This document shows, one piece after another, positions 17,188 through 25,670 of a DNA stretch of 64,000 bases. Source of the stretch: Novipirellula artificiosorum. Its GTDB lineage: Bacteria > Planctomycetota > Planctomycetia > Pirellulales > Pirellulaceae. Each line of letters begins with the position of its first letter. The stretch's first letter is position 1. The stretch is taken from assembly GCF_007860135.1 (NCBI RefSeq), contig NZ_SJPV01000005.1, positions 496,400 through 560,399 of the forward strand, written 5' to 3'. A program made the translations under genes and the position numbers. Under the pieces are notes generated by a model. That model was not told where the DNA came from and ran no database searches. It was given only the letters and a program-made list of their open reading frames with translations.

Positions 17188-17621
17188 AGGTTCTGCTTGA
17201 TACCAATTTGCTTTTGCGGTCAATCGAAACCGCATCAAAACAGCACGCGGCAGCCAAGGACGCGATTAAGAAATTAGCCGAAGATAATCAGCAGCTAGTG
17301 ATTGTTCCGCAAGTTATCTACGAATTCTGGTCAGTCGCCACTCGCCCACAAGAATACAACGGACTTGGATTGTCACCAAAAGTTGCCAAGCAGCGTGTAG
17401 ACACGTTTGAGCGAATGTTTGATCTGCTTCCCGACAGTGCCAACTTGTACGCCATGTGGCTTGACCTAGTTGAATCTCAATCGGTGATTGGCAAAAACGT
17501 CCACGATGCTCGTCTCGTTGCGGCAATGTACGACCATGGCGTGAGCCACTTGTTGACGTTTAACGCCAAAGACTTCCGCCGCTACGACGGTATTGGCCTG
17601 ATTGAGCCAAACGAGGAGTAG
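17184..17621 (+). CDS. PIN-domain toxin (VapC-like ribonuclease)
   Basis: 145 aa. LLDTNLLLR near the N-terminus supplies Asp6, then Glu47 (IYEFWSV), Asp108 (NVHDARLVA) and Asp130 (TFNAKDFRR): the acidic quartet that binds Mg2+ in PIN nucleases. The start overlaps the antitoxin stop. VapC-type toxins cleave tRNA or rRNA when freed from the antitoxin. The pair lies inside the island after tRNA-Val and would stabilise it; it appears intact while its plasmid-like neighbours are broken. Confidence 0.85.
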   Translation: MKVLLDTNLLLRSIETASKQHAAAKDAIKKLAEDNQQLVIVPQVIYEFWSVATRPQEYNGLGLSPKVAKQRVDTFERMFDLLPDSANLYAMWLDLVESQSVIGKNVHDARLVAAMYDHGVSHLLTFNAKDFRRYDGIGLIEPNEE

Positions 17622-17829
17622 GGGCAATAAAACGGCCATCTTCGCAGTTGAGATTTGCCGCTAGAGTTTGTATCTGTCCCAATCTGAAGCACTGTTTGCT
17701 TTGCGCCTCAAAAGCCTTCAGAATTGCTCCGTGGGCTTGAGTTCCACAACTGTCAGTGTTCAACAAACGTGTTAAGCACTTTCTTTCGACGTAAGAGACC
17801 GATGAGCTTGGCCACCAAGGACGCGACAG

Positions 17830-18057
17830 GTGAACGTTGATTTGACCGTGAAGTTCGCCATAGAGAACCCGACGTGGGGCTACGACCGTATCACCGGCGC
17901 TCTATCGAATGTCGGCTACCACATCACCGTCACCACGATCGGCAACATCTTGGAAGCGCACGGCATTGAACCGGCACCCGATCGCAAACGCACAGGTTCT
18001 TGGGCGACGTTTATGAAGTCGCACTACGCCACCGAGATTCAGGAACAATCGGTTTGA
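17830..18057 (+). pseudogene. Integrase-core transposase fragment (IS3/IS481-like)
   Basis: About 75 aa. ENPTWGYDRITGALSNVGYH and TIGNILEAHGIEPAPDRKR correspond to the helix-turn-helix segment just before the rve catalytic domain of IS3/IS481-like transposases found in planctomycetes. The reading stops at the point where the first catalytic Asp would be expected, and there is no N-terminal part in the 200 bases upstream. It is a scrap that marks the right side of the island. Sequence from 17622 to 17829 and 18058 to 18257 shows no gene. Confidence 0.65.
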
Positions 18058-18257
18058 TAACTGCTGCGCGGTCTGTCTTGTTTTTTGGCCGGAGCTGTTC
18101 TGGCTGAACTCAATCTCGACTGTGAATCGGGCATTTCCTACTCACGCAACCGCCGATTTCACTGACTGAAATGTTCGTTCCACTTATTTGACCCCACTCG
18201 ATCCAATGCTGGTCATAACGGAGTCGTGCTACGATGCCTGGTTCAATCCACGTGAGT

Positions 18258-19280
18258 TTATCGAGCGGCCCCCGAAGGCATTCGTTGAGGTGAGCGAGTT
18301 GGGCCGATCACTCGCATCTTACCATCAGTCGTAAATTCGACCCGGTCGATGTTGACCACGCGATCCATCGACGGTTTCGGCACATTGGGATCAGCATGGG
18401 AGTGGTAAACCATGAACATCTCCTTCGCATCCGGCGAACGGACCAGGCAACTATGCCCCGGCGATGAGACCCCGCGCTGCTTATTGGACGAGAGGATTGG
18501 ATTCTCCGGCGCCTTGATCCACGGGCCGAGGGGATGATCAGCCGTTGCATAGCCAACTCCGTAATGGTCGTAGCCCGTGTGATTAGCGGAATAGGTCATG
18601 TAGTACTTGCCATTGCGTTTCAGCACGAAGGCGCCTTCATTGCATCGATTCTCCTTCCACTTCACCCTTTCCCACGGTTGGCTGGCCTCGATCAGCTTGA
18701 CGGGTTCGCCGGCAGGTTTCGACAAGTCCTTGGCGAGTTGCACGCCATAGTTGAGTCCGAATGAATAGCCGTCTTTGGAGCCGTTGCGGCTGAAAAACAG
18801 CCAAGGTGTTTCATCGGTATCGACAAAAATATGGCCGTCGATCGTCGAATAACCCGGGTCGAACCAGGGCGCGTGCAAGTCGCGATAAGGTCCCTCTGGC
18901 TTGTCGCTTACCGCGAGTCCCATCAATAACTTGCCAGGATTCGAGTCGCGTACTCTTCCACTGTAGGTCATGTAGAACTTGCCACGATAAAACTTCACTT
19001 CCGGTGCCCAGAAAGCGTCGGTAGCCCAGCAGTCTTCCGTCTTGCGCAGTGCCCAGCCCTTGAGCCGCCAATGCATCAGATCTTTAGACTCGTAGCAATG
19101 AAAACCTTCGCCTGGCGCTGTGGTGCCAATGAGGTAGTATTTCCCGTCGTGCCAGAAGGCGAATGGGTCTCCCATGTGAATCGGAGTGTTGCCAACGGGA
19201 TTGACGTAGCTGATTTGAGCGTGTGCGGTTCCGGCCACAATGAACAGGCCAAGCAGGGTCACAGCGATATTCTTCTTCAT
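18258..19280 (-). CDS. Secreted glycoside hydrolase family 43
   Basis: 340 aa from ATG 19280 (an ATG at 19295 adds five residues). Signal peptide: MKKNIAVTLLGLFIVAGTAH ending AHA-Q. Five-bladed propeller enzyme: MGDPF gives the base Asp38, FWAPEV and DGHIFVD (Asp147, pKa modulator) and NEGAF (Glu214, general acid) complete the GH43 triad with the expected spacing. Family activities are alpha-L-arabinofuranosidase, beta-xylosidase or endo-arabinanase. No C-terminal beta-sandwich domain, so a single-domain enzyme. It is the last gene of the minus-strand glycan locus, 11 bases after the broken GH43 gene. Confidence 0.9.
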   Translation of the reverse strand: MKKNIAVTLLGLFIVAGTAHAQISYVNPVGNTPIHMGDPFAFWHDGKYYLIGTTAPGEGFHCYESKDLMHWRLKGWALRKTEDCWATDAFWAPEVKFYRGKFYMTYSGRVRDSNPGKLLMGLAVSDKPEGPYRDLHAPWFDPGYSTIDGHIFVDTDETPWLFFSRNGSKDGYSFGLNYGVQLAKDLSKPAGEPVKLIEASQPWERVKWKENRCNEGAFVLKRNGKYYMTYSANHTGYDHYGVGYATADHPLGPWIKAPENPILSSNKQRGVSSPGHSCLVRSPDAKEMFMVYHSHADPNVPKPSMDRVVNIDRVEFTTDGKMRVIGPTRSPQRMPSGAAR

Positions 19281-19291
19281 TGGTCTTCCTT

Positions 19292-20167
19292 TCATTCGGT
19301 AGGGGCAGCGGACTTGGGCCCGTCGTAGTCGTAGGTAAACTCGTCCACATCGAGATAGCCTTGCTGGTCAGGATGCATCGAGTAGAAGCCGACCGTGTTG
19401 TGAGTGAAGCCCGCGAACAGCAGTCGTACTGCCGGTCCCATTCGGGTGAGTGCTTTGCCATCCAGACTGTAGAAGAAGGTTGCCGATCCGTTTTCAACCT
19501 TCGCCCGCAGCCAAAGATCCGTCTGGGAAATTACCACTCCCCGCTTGACCATCGGCGCGTCGGGATTGCCGTGCTTGAAGAACAGCCGCAGCTGGCCTTT
19601 AAGCTTGGTCACGCCGATCACGTTGTTTTCGCCGGCCGAGATGTGAAAACCACACTCCTGTCCATCCACGACTCCGGCGAGATCAAATTTCGTCGTCATC
19701 ACATTCGCTTTGCGTCCCATCAGGCGTTGGCCCAACAGGTTTGGAAGCTGATTCAGACTTTCTTGGTTGGTTCCTGACAGTCGTGCGCAAGATTTCAACC
19801 GCAGGTAGCCGCGGCGTTCAGTCAACGACCAACGATCCATTTCCGGATTGAACCGCCAGCTCCACTGTGGGCCGAGTTCGGTGTCGCTGAAATCGTCATC
19901 GGTTGCGGGCGCGGTCACGTCAAATCCTTCGATGGGTTTTTCGTGTGCCCACACGACCTCGCCAATGCCGGGCGTGAAGTGATTCGTGGACGACATCATT
20001 TAAAAGGTATCGCCGACACCAATCACGTCGTTGTCAGGATAATTCGATTCCAACACCGGGTTCCGATAAGTACCGTCACCCTGATCACCCCAGCTTCCTG
20101 TTTGCTGAGCTTGATTGGTCGACACGGTCAACATGGTAATGAGGACCGGCAAGATAATCGTTCTCAT
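19292..20167 (-). pseudogene. GH43 gene broken by a stop codon and an internal deletion
   Basis: ATG 20167 overlaps the upstream sulfatase stop as ATGA. A signal peptide and mature start follow (AQQTGSWGDQGDGTYRNPVL, then DNDVIGVGDTF), the N-terminus of a GH43 propeller with its base Asp. TAA then replaces what should be the Tyr codon before MMSSTNHFTPG, so translation ends after about 55 residues. Past the stop, HFTPG runs directly into GEVVWAHEKPIEGF, which is the C-terminal beta-sandwich (GH43 C2-like, DFSDTELGPQWSWRFNPEMD onward). Most of the propeller, including the general acid Glu, is missing. The remaining 235-aa downstream frame is well preserved, so the damage is recent or the C-terminal domain is still translated from an internal start. 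Confidence 0.82.
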
Positions 20168-21612
20168 TGATTGCCCTTTGCCCTTCGGCGTTCTCGAGGT
20201 GCATCTCTCTCCGGTCGTGGGCGCGTCGCTGAATCTGTCACTTTCGGTTCAGGGGCCCTTCCGTCCAGATAGAAGTCAAAGTAGTCGGTCGCCGCTCGTG
20301 ACATACCGCCGTTGGCCAGCCCAGGTGGATCGAGCGTCTTTGACCATGCGTTGAGTCTGTCCCGCAAGCGAGAAGCAATCTCGGGATGCTTTGAGGCCAA
20401 GTTGTCTTTTTCCTCGAGGTCCGTTTTCAAGTTAAACAAGTATTCGCGGTCGCCGCCGCGTAGCAGCTTCCATTTTCCTTCACGGATCGCCGACTGCGCG
20501 GTCCACCGCCACATCAATGCATCATGAGGTGGCGAATCGGCCTCGCCGGACAGGTGTGGGATTAGATTGACGCCATCGAGGTCGCCGGGCTTGGTGTCAA
20601 GTTCTGCGATCGCTGCGGCGGTGGCGGCCACGTCCAGGGCACTTATGGGATGGTCGTAGACTTGCCCGCCTGGAATCGTGCCCGGCCAAGAGACGACGAA
20701 CGGGACATGCATTCCGCCCTCGGACAGCATCCCTTTCTCGCCATTGAGCGGATCGTTCAGTGAGCCGTCCCATCCCGGACCGCCGCCGGGCGCGTCCAAT
20801 TTGTGAATCTTCAAAGGCGCACCGTTGTCGCCGATGTAGAAGATCAACGTCTTCTCGGTCAGTACATGTTTCGCAAGCGTGTCCGTCACCAAGCCAACGC
20901 CGTCATCGACCGCCGAAAGCATTGCGAGCGCCTGACGCCGTCGCTCGGGCATCTTTCCAGGGAAACGATCGAGGTACTTCTGGGTTGCATCCAGCGGTAC
21001 GTGCGGTGCACGATAGGCAATGTACAGAAAGAAAGGACGGTCTTTGTAACGCTCGATGATTGACGCTGCGGCTCGGCTGCACCCGTCGATATGATACATC
21101 TCTGCCGGTAAGTCTGACATTTCTCTGTCTTCACCATCCAGCGTGATGTTGGCAGCAAACGGACGACCCACGTTTTGCGCAAAAACGTGTTTGAATCCGT
21201 GATCGGTGATCCTTGGTCCAGGCCCAAGATGCCATTTGCCAAACTGAGCCGTGGCGTAACCTGCCGCCTGAAGTCGTTCGGCGATCGTCAGTTCACGATC
21301 AAATCCGTCCAGTGACTTGCCGTTCGACTCGACACCAAACTTGGACTGGAACTTGCCGATCATCAGACCGGCTCGCGAAGGCACGCACTGGGGAGCGGTG
21401 CTGTAGCCGTGGCGAGCGAGGACGCCCGACCGAGCCAACGCATCGACGTTGGGCGTTTTGATGTCATCCAGGACGCCCTGGCAGGAGAGATCCGCATGGC
21501 CATGATCATCCGTGTAGAACACGATGATATTCGGGGGAGTTTCGGCAACAGACAACGATGCTGAGATCAGTATCGTTGAAACGAACGCATAGAGAAGCTT
21601 GTGACTGTTCAT
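20164..21612 (-). CDS. Secreted sulfatase (S1 family, arylsulfatase-like)
   Basis: 482 aa with a signal peptide ending near SVAE. FYTDDHGHADLSCQG holds the metal-binding Asp pair; CVPSRAG at 76-82 is the CxPSR motif whose Cys76 must be oxidised to formylglycine by a sulfatase-modifying enzyme (none encoded here). GKWHLG and the DNGAP region complete the active site. The C-terminal tail is basic and low-complexity. It shares the C-terminal layout (ATDYFDFYLDGRAPEPKVTD) with the sulfatase at 25671, so the two are paralogues. Its role is removing sulfate esters from a polysaccharide before glycosidases act. Confidence 0.93.
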   Translation of the reverse strand: MNSHKLLYAFVSTILISASLSVAETPPNIIVFYTDDHGHADLSCQGVLDDIKTPNVDALARSGVLARHGYSTAPQCVPSRAGLMIGKFQSKFGVESNGKSLDGFDRELTIAERLQAAGYATAQFGKWHLGPGPRITDHGFKHVFAQNVGRPFAANITLDGEDREMSDLPAEMYHIDGCSRAAASIIERYKDRPFFLYIAYRAPHVPLDATQKYLDRFPGKMPERRRQALAMLSAVDDGVGLVTDTLAKHVLTEKTLIFYIGDNGAPLKIHKLDAPGGGPGWDGSLNDPLNGEKGMLSEGGMHVPFVVSWPGTIPGGQVYDHPISALDVAATAAAIAELDTKPGDLDGVNLIPHLSGEADSPPHDALMWRWTAQSAIREGKWKLLRGGDREYLFNLKTDLEEKDNLASKHPEIASRLRDRLNAWSKTLDPPGLANGGMSRAATDYFDFYLDGRAPEPKVTDSATRPRPERDAPRERRRAKGNQ

Positions 21613-21669
21613 GAGTTGAAATCTTTAAATAGGGAAATTGGTCGGCGCTCGGTGGTTAAGGTCGCCATC

Positions 21670-22680
21670 TTAATGATGGTGTTTCTCTGATAGCTCGATT
21701 TCTGCGAATGAATGGGCCGGAACGATGGTGTTCCATCGGCCACCGTCAAGTGAAAAGCGTCTCTCACTTGTTTCGGGGACCACCATCGGTGAATCATTCT
21801 TGACTGAGCGTACGGTATTCAGCGTTGGACCGATTAAGTAGGTCGCTCGAGCATGATTGAACCGCTTGCTCATCGCCGAAAGGTCGAAAGTCAATTGCCG
21901 TTCCTCGGCATGAGCGTTGTACAAGTAGACGACTAGTTCAGTCTTCTCACCGTTCCAGGCTACCTGAGCCTGAAGCGGTTGCCGTACGTCGGGTTCGTAG
22001 CCATCCAGCTTCAGTAGCCAACGGGCCTTGGACTCGCGAAAGAGTGAACCAACCGCGGCAGGATATCGCAAGAAGGCTCCCTCCTTTGGTGTATCGATCA
22101 CGCTGTGAAAGTGATCGTTCACGAAGCTGTTGTACGCTGCGAAGACTACATCCCCGCCATACCGTTGCCATTGCATCAAAAGGTTGGCCCAACTCAGTCC
22201 GTAGCCCCAGGTAGCATTGGGAAGATTGCGACTGGACTGTTCGCCAAGCTTCTCGACCGACTCGGCGGTAACCCTGTCAAATGGCGGCACAAAATACTCT
22301 GTGTTCGCGTATCGAATTTCAGTCCCATGTCTTCGGTTCCAATCACGAATGATTCCGATCTTGCGGTCCAGATTCGCCTGGTCCACACCTCGGTCGGCGA
22401 GGAAGTCGACATGATCCCCAGCGATTTCCAGCATTGTCTGCAACCCATCGTTCAAGTGCTTTCCATAGGTGCAGATCCCGAGTTCAATCGAAGGATCAAC
22501 CGCCTTCCTTGCCGTTGAATACACAACGCAAGCATTGGCGTACTCCTCCGCTGTCGAAAACCACCGAAAGGCCTCGTTCTCGAGTTCCGTCTGTGCAACG
22601 ACAAACTGCGCTGTCAGCAAAAGAGAACTCGCGGCAAGACTGATGCTGAAAAGGCTCTTGAAGATCCTATGACAATCCAC
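21670..22680 (-). pseudogene. GH51-like arabinofuranosidase missing its N-terminal catalytic half
   Basis: 336-aa frame. A good signal peptide (ISLAASSLLLTAQFVVAQ) is followed at once by TELENEAFRWFSTAEEYANA, which in full-length GH51-like enzymes is the region around the Asn-Glu acid/base, normally some 200-300 residues in. SIELGICTYGKHLNDGLQTM and YANTEYFVPPF (likely nucleophile Glu) and a C-terminal beta-sandwich follow. So the first half of the barrel has been deleted in frame between signal peptide and acid/base loop. The frame is otherwise clean, and it might yield a secreted but inactive protein. An alternative is that this is a genuinely short family I do not know. Confidence 0.55.
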
Positions 22681-22719
22681 GTTTTTGGTCCGTTGGTTGT
22701 GGGGAGCATTCGCTAATCG

Positions 22720-23160
22720 CTATGGCTTGGGCATCGCCAAAGCTTTGAACCTGGAATCCGCCTCAGTGCTGCGAATCTCGCGATCCTCGCCAAGCAGCAT
22801 TCGCCTCAGGTCAACGAATGGCCGTGAGCGTGCTTCCTTTTCCGGATCGTAGTCTGGGTTTAGTGCCGGCGTGTACTTCCCGGTCAGCAGACTCGCCCGT
22901 GCCGGAGAACACAAGTGGCACGCGTAGGCCTGAGAGAACGACATGCCTTCGCGAACGAGGCGATCCAAGTTCGGCGTCTCGTAGCACATCTCACCAGCTT
23001 CGACGCCGGTGAATCGCTTCGCGTACGCGTTGATATCGACGATCCCAAGATCGTCCGCAAGGATCACGACTACGTTGGGAGGAGAATCGGCCAGTGCGTA
23101 CGAACAGAAAGCAAGCGAGAAGATGAATGCGAATCGAGTGATGGGGTAAATGGATCTCAT
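22720..23160 (-). pseudogene. Sulfatase with internal deletion (146 aa)
   Basis: Signal peptide to about residue 24, then PPNVVVILADDLGIVDINAY with the metal Asp pair and CSPARASLLTG, the formylglycine motif at Cys84. Directly after GKYTP the sequence jumps to ALNPDYDPEKEARSRPF, which reads like the C-terminal tail of a sulfatase, and stops. A functional S1 sulfatase is 450-550 aa; about 350 residues are missing, in frame. The ATG overlaps the stop of the upstream gene as ATGA, so gene order and coupling are intact. Confidence 0.75.
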
Positions 23161-24128
23161 TTCACGGCCTCCGTGCGATTCCCAAGGACTGCCTTTTCGT
23201 GTGAATGTTTCTTCATCAACCGATCTAAACTCGCTGCGATCTGTTCTTCGTTTCCGACAGTTATCCAGTAGCGATACTCATACGTTGACTGAGGGCCAAG
23301 CCGCACCCGCGAGATGGGAGCAACATGGATGCAAGGGCCTGCGTACGGGTCATTGGAAGATGCGTTTACGTGAGGCCCGTAGTTCCAAATGCTGTTCGCC
23401 GTTGGGCTGTAGATGGCGATCCCTTGACCCAGATCGTTAAAGCATGCCATCGCATTCAGAGGTGGCGTTGCTTTTCGCCACGGCGGACCGATACTCGTTT
23501 CTTCCGTTCGCCATTTTCCGCCCCCGAGATAGCTTCGAAATTGATCGAAATCGCGAGTAAAATAGCAGGCGGGAACCTCTTGTGGACGCAGCAACGCTTT
23601 GCCCCAAGCGTCACTCACTTCGCGGTTGCATTCGATACGGTTTCGGACAACGATCGTCCGTTCCGTGCCCGGTTCAAAACTTGTCCATTGCCGCATGACG
23701 GCGTTTGCCTCTTCATCGGGCATGTCCCAAAGTTTGGGGATCGTTTCGCCGAACAAAGTCGCATCGTCGACTCTCTCAAATCGGATCACGCGTGCCCAAG
23801 ACGACACACCTCCGCCCTGGATTGGGTTCCAAGACCAGGGACTCCAGTCTTTGCTCTGGCCATCCGCGGTCCGATCGAGGCTTTTCCCCGCGTAGTACGA
23901 TTGCTGGATGAGCCGTCCAGGATCATGAATGTTGACCACGTTGCCAGGCTGTTCAGTCCACGACAACCACGTGATCGATGCCCCCATGGATCGGTCGATG
24001 CCCACTCGGACGACTCCGTTGTCGATCAATAGAAGCTTGGGGGCGCTAGGATTCAAATCTTCCGCAGCAAATGCGGTGGATAGCGGGACGAGTCCGATGA
24101 AAATCAATGCTTGGAGGATGTAGTTCAT
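23157..24128 (-). CDS. Secreted protein of unknown function, galactose-mutarotase-like fold suspected
   Basis: 323 aa with a signal peptide (LIFIGLVPLSTAFA). KLLLIDNGVVRVGIDRSMGA and ITWLSW, then NVVNIHDPGRLIQQSYYAGK, WSWNPIQGG and CYFTRDF form a pattern I recall from secreted planctomycete proteins annotated as hypothetical or as galactose-mutarotase-like glycan-processing proteins. The conserved His, Asp and Tyr residues suggest sugar binding, but I cannot assign a reaction. It overlaps the truncated sulfatase by ATGA and lies 47 bases after the next sulfatase gene, inside the glycan locus. Confidence 0.6.
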   Translation of the reverse strand: MNYILQALIFIGLVPLSTAFAAEDLNPSAPKLLLIDNGVVRVGIDRSMGASITWLSWTEQPGNVVNIHDPGRLIQQSYYAGKSLDRTADGQSKDWSPWSWNPIQGGGVSSWARVIRFERVDDATLFGETIPKLWDMPDEEANAVMRQWTSFEPGTERTIVVRNRIECNREVSDAWGKALLRPQEVPACYFTRDFDQFRSYLGGGKWRTEETSIGPPWRKATPPLNAMACFNDLGQGIAIYSPTANSIWNYGPHVNASSNDPYAGPCIHVAPISRVRLGPQSTYEYRYWITVGNEEQIAASLDRLMKKHSHEKAVLGNRTEAVK

Positions 24129-24175
24129 TTCAACATGGGTCGTAGGTTAGCGGTATTGGGGATGCTTAACGGTTG

Positions 24176-25597
24176 CTACTCGCGAACCGTCGGCAACGTA
24201 TAGTCTTTCAAAAAGCGAGGCTTGGCGCTGAGCGATTCGTCGTCGCCGACTCGCTTCATACGCTGGGCGACCATGTCTCGAAGTTCTGCAAGCTTCTCGG
24301 CGTGTTCTGGTTCGCTGGCCAGGTTGGTCGTCTCATTGGGATCGCTATCGATTCGATATAACTCTTCGGCCGGACGCGAATGATACGCACGCAAGAAGGC
24401 GGCTGCTTCCGGGTTTGCCTTGGCCGCTTCGACCCAGGAAGGCCAGTTGCGATTGAAGAACGGTGAGCTTTCTGGAACCAAGTCCATATGGGTTGTGTAG
24501 TACAACTCGGGCCGCAGATTGCGAATGTATTTCCACGGTCCAACGCGGACGCTGCGAATGGGATAGACATTCATCGCCTTGTCGCCCTTGTGTGTCGAAA
24601 AGATACGATCACGATGCGTTTGCGTGGTGTTTCGAAGAACACTTGCAAATGACTTGCCGTCAATGCCGCTGGGTGTGTTTCCTCCTGCCAATTCAATCAG
24701 CGTTGGCATCAAGTCGATCCAACTGACCATCGCGTCATTGGTGACTCCGGCCGGGATCTGCTTCGGCCAAACTGCGATCACTGGAGTACGAATACCAGCT
24801 TCATAAAGCGACCACTTTCCAAACGGCCATGCTTGACCGTGGTCGGACGTGTACATCGTCAGTGTGTTGTCGGTGGGAAGGTGTTTTGCGGCCAGTTCGC
24901 GGACGTCACCGATCAGGCGATCCATTCGCTCGACGGCTTCTGCGTACCGCGTCATTTCGCTGCGAGTTTCCGGCGTGTCGAACGTTCGGGCGGGGATGGT
25001 GACGTCTTCCGGTCGCATGCGGGCTTCGTCCGGTTCGGGCCAGAAGCGGTGCGTGTAGGTGCAACCGATGAATAGAGCGAGCGGCTTCGTCTTGTCAGGG
25101 CGGTTTTCGAGATAGTCGGAGACGCTGTCGAGTGTCAGTTCCGGCTTCATCGGTCCTTTGACAAGGGTGACGTCATCGGTCATGTAGGGCTGTTTGCCTT
25201 TGCCGCCGTGGGCCACCTTTCCGCGAAAGGCGATGTCGTATCCTTGCACCGCTAATCTCGGAATCAGCGATTCCACACCAGGTTTCAATTCTCGTTCGTG
25301 ATTGCCCACGATCCCGTTTCGGTAGGGCATCAACCCGGTGAACAAAGCCGCGCGACTGGGGGCACACGCGGGCGACGCGACGTAAGCGTTGGTCAACCGA
25401 ATTCCTTCGCCGGCCATCGCCTGCAAGTTTGGAGTTTGGTATTCCGATAGACCATAAGGCGACGAGTGGGCAATCCCGTGATCGTCGCCAATGATGATGA
25501 CGAAGTTGGGTTTGTCACTTCCGTTGGCGTGATTGACAGCGATCGCTGCAGTCGCGAAGAGAAGCAATGCTCTGGCGTTGCGGAGCAGAAGAATCAT
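24176..25597 (-). CDS. Secreted sulfatase (S1 family)
   Basis: 473 aa. Signal peptide ends near NHANG. NFVIIIGDDHGIAHSSPYGL gives the metal-binding Asp pair; ACAPSRAALFTG places Cys78 as the formylglycine precursor. FRGKVAHGGKGKQPYM and YTSDHGQAWPFGKWSLYEAG supply further active-site residues. This is a different subgroup from the sulfatases at 20164 and 25671, resembling those that cleave uronic-acid or hexose sulfates, though subgroup assignment needs an alignment. It is complete. Confidence 0.92.
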   Translation of the reverse strand: MILLLRNARALLLFATAAIAVNHANGSDKPNFVIIIGDDHGIAHSSPYGLSEYQTPNLQAMAGEGIRLTNAYVASPACAPSRAALFTGLMPYRNGIVGNHERELKPGVESLIPRLAVQGYDIAFRGKVAHGGKGKQPYMTDDVTLVKGPMKPELTLDSVSDYLENRPDKTKPLALFIGCTYTHRFWPEPDEARMRPEDVTIPARTFDTPETRSEMTRYAEAVERMDRLIGDVRELAAKHLPTDNTLTMYTSDHGQAWPFGKWSLYEAGIRTPVIAVWPKQIPAGVTNDAMVSWIDLMPTLIELAGGNTPSGIDGKSFASVLRNTTQTHRDRIFSTHKGDKAMNVYPIRSVRVGPWKYIRNLRPELYYTTHMDLVPESSPFFNRNWPSWVEAAKANPEAAAFLRAYHSRPAEELYRIDSDPNETTNLASEPEHAEKLAELRDMVAQRMKRVGDDESLSAKPRFLKDYTLPTVRE

Positions 25598-25670
25598 CTG
25601 AATCGTCTCGTTCTTTTTCTGGGTTAGTGGTTGGCTATGAAGATGAGCTATTCCCGGTTGAACGAGGACG

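Noticed and set aside
15017..18257. Search for a direct repeat of the tRNA-Val 3' end as right attachment site
   Set aside because: No repeat of the T-arm and acceptor sequence was seen by eye up to the glycan locus, so site-specific integration is not proven.
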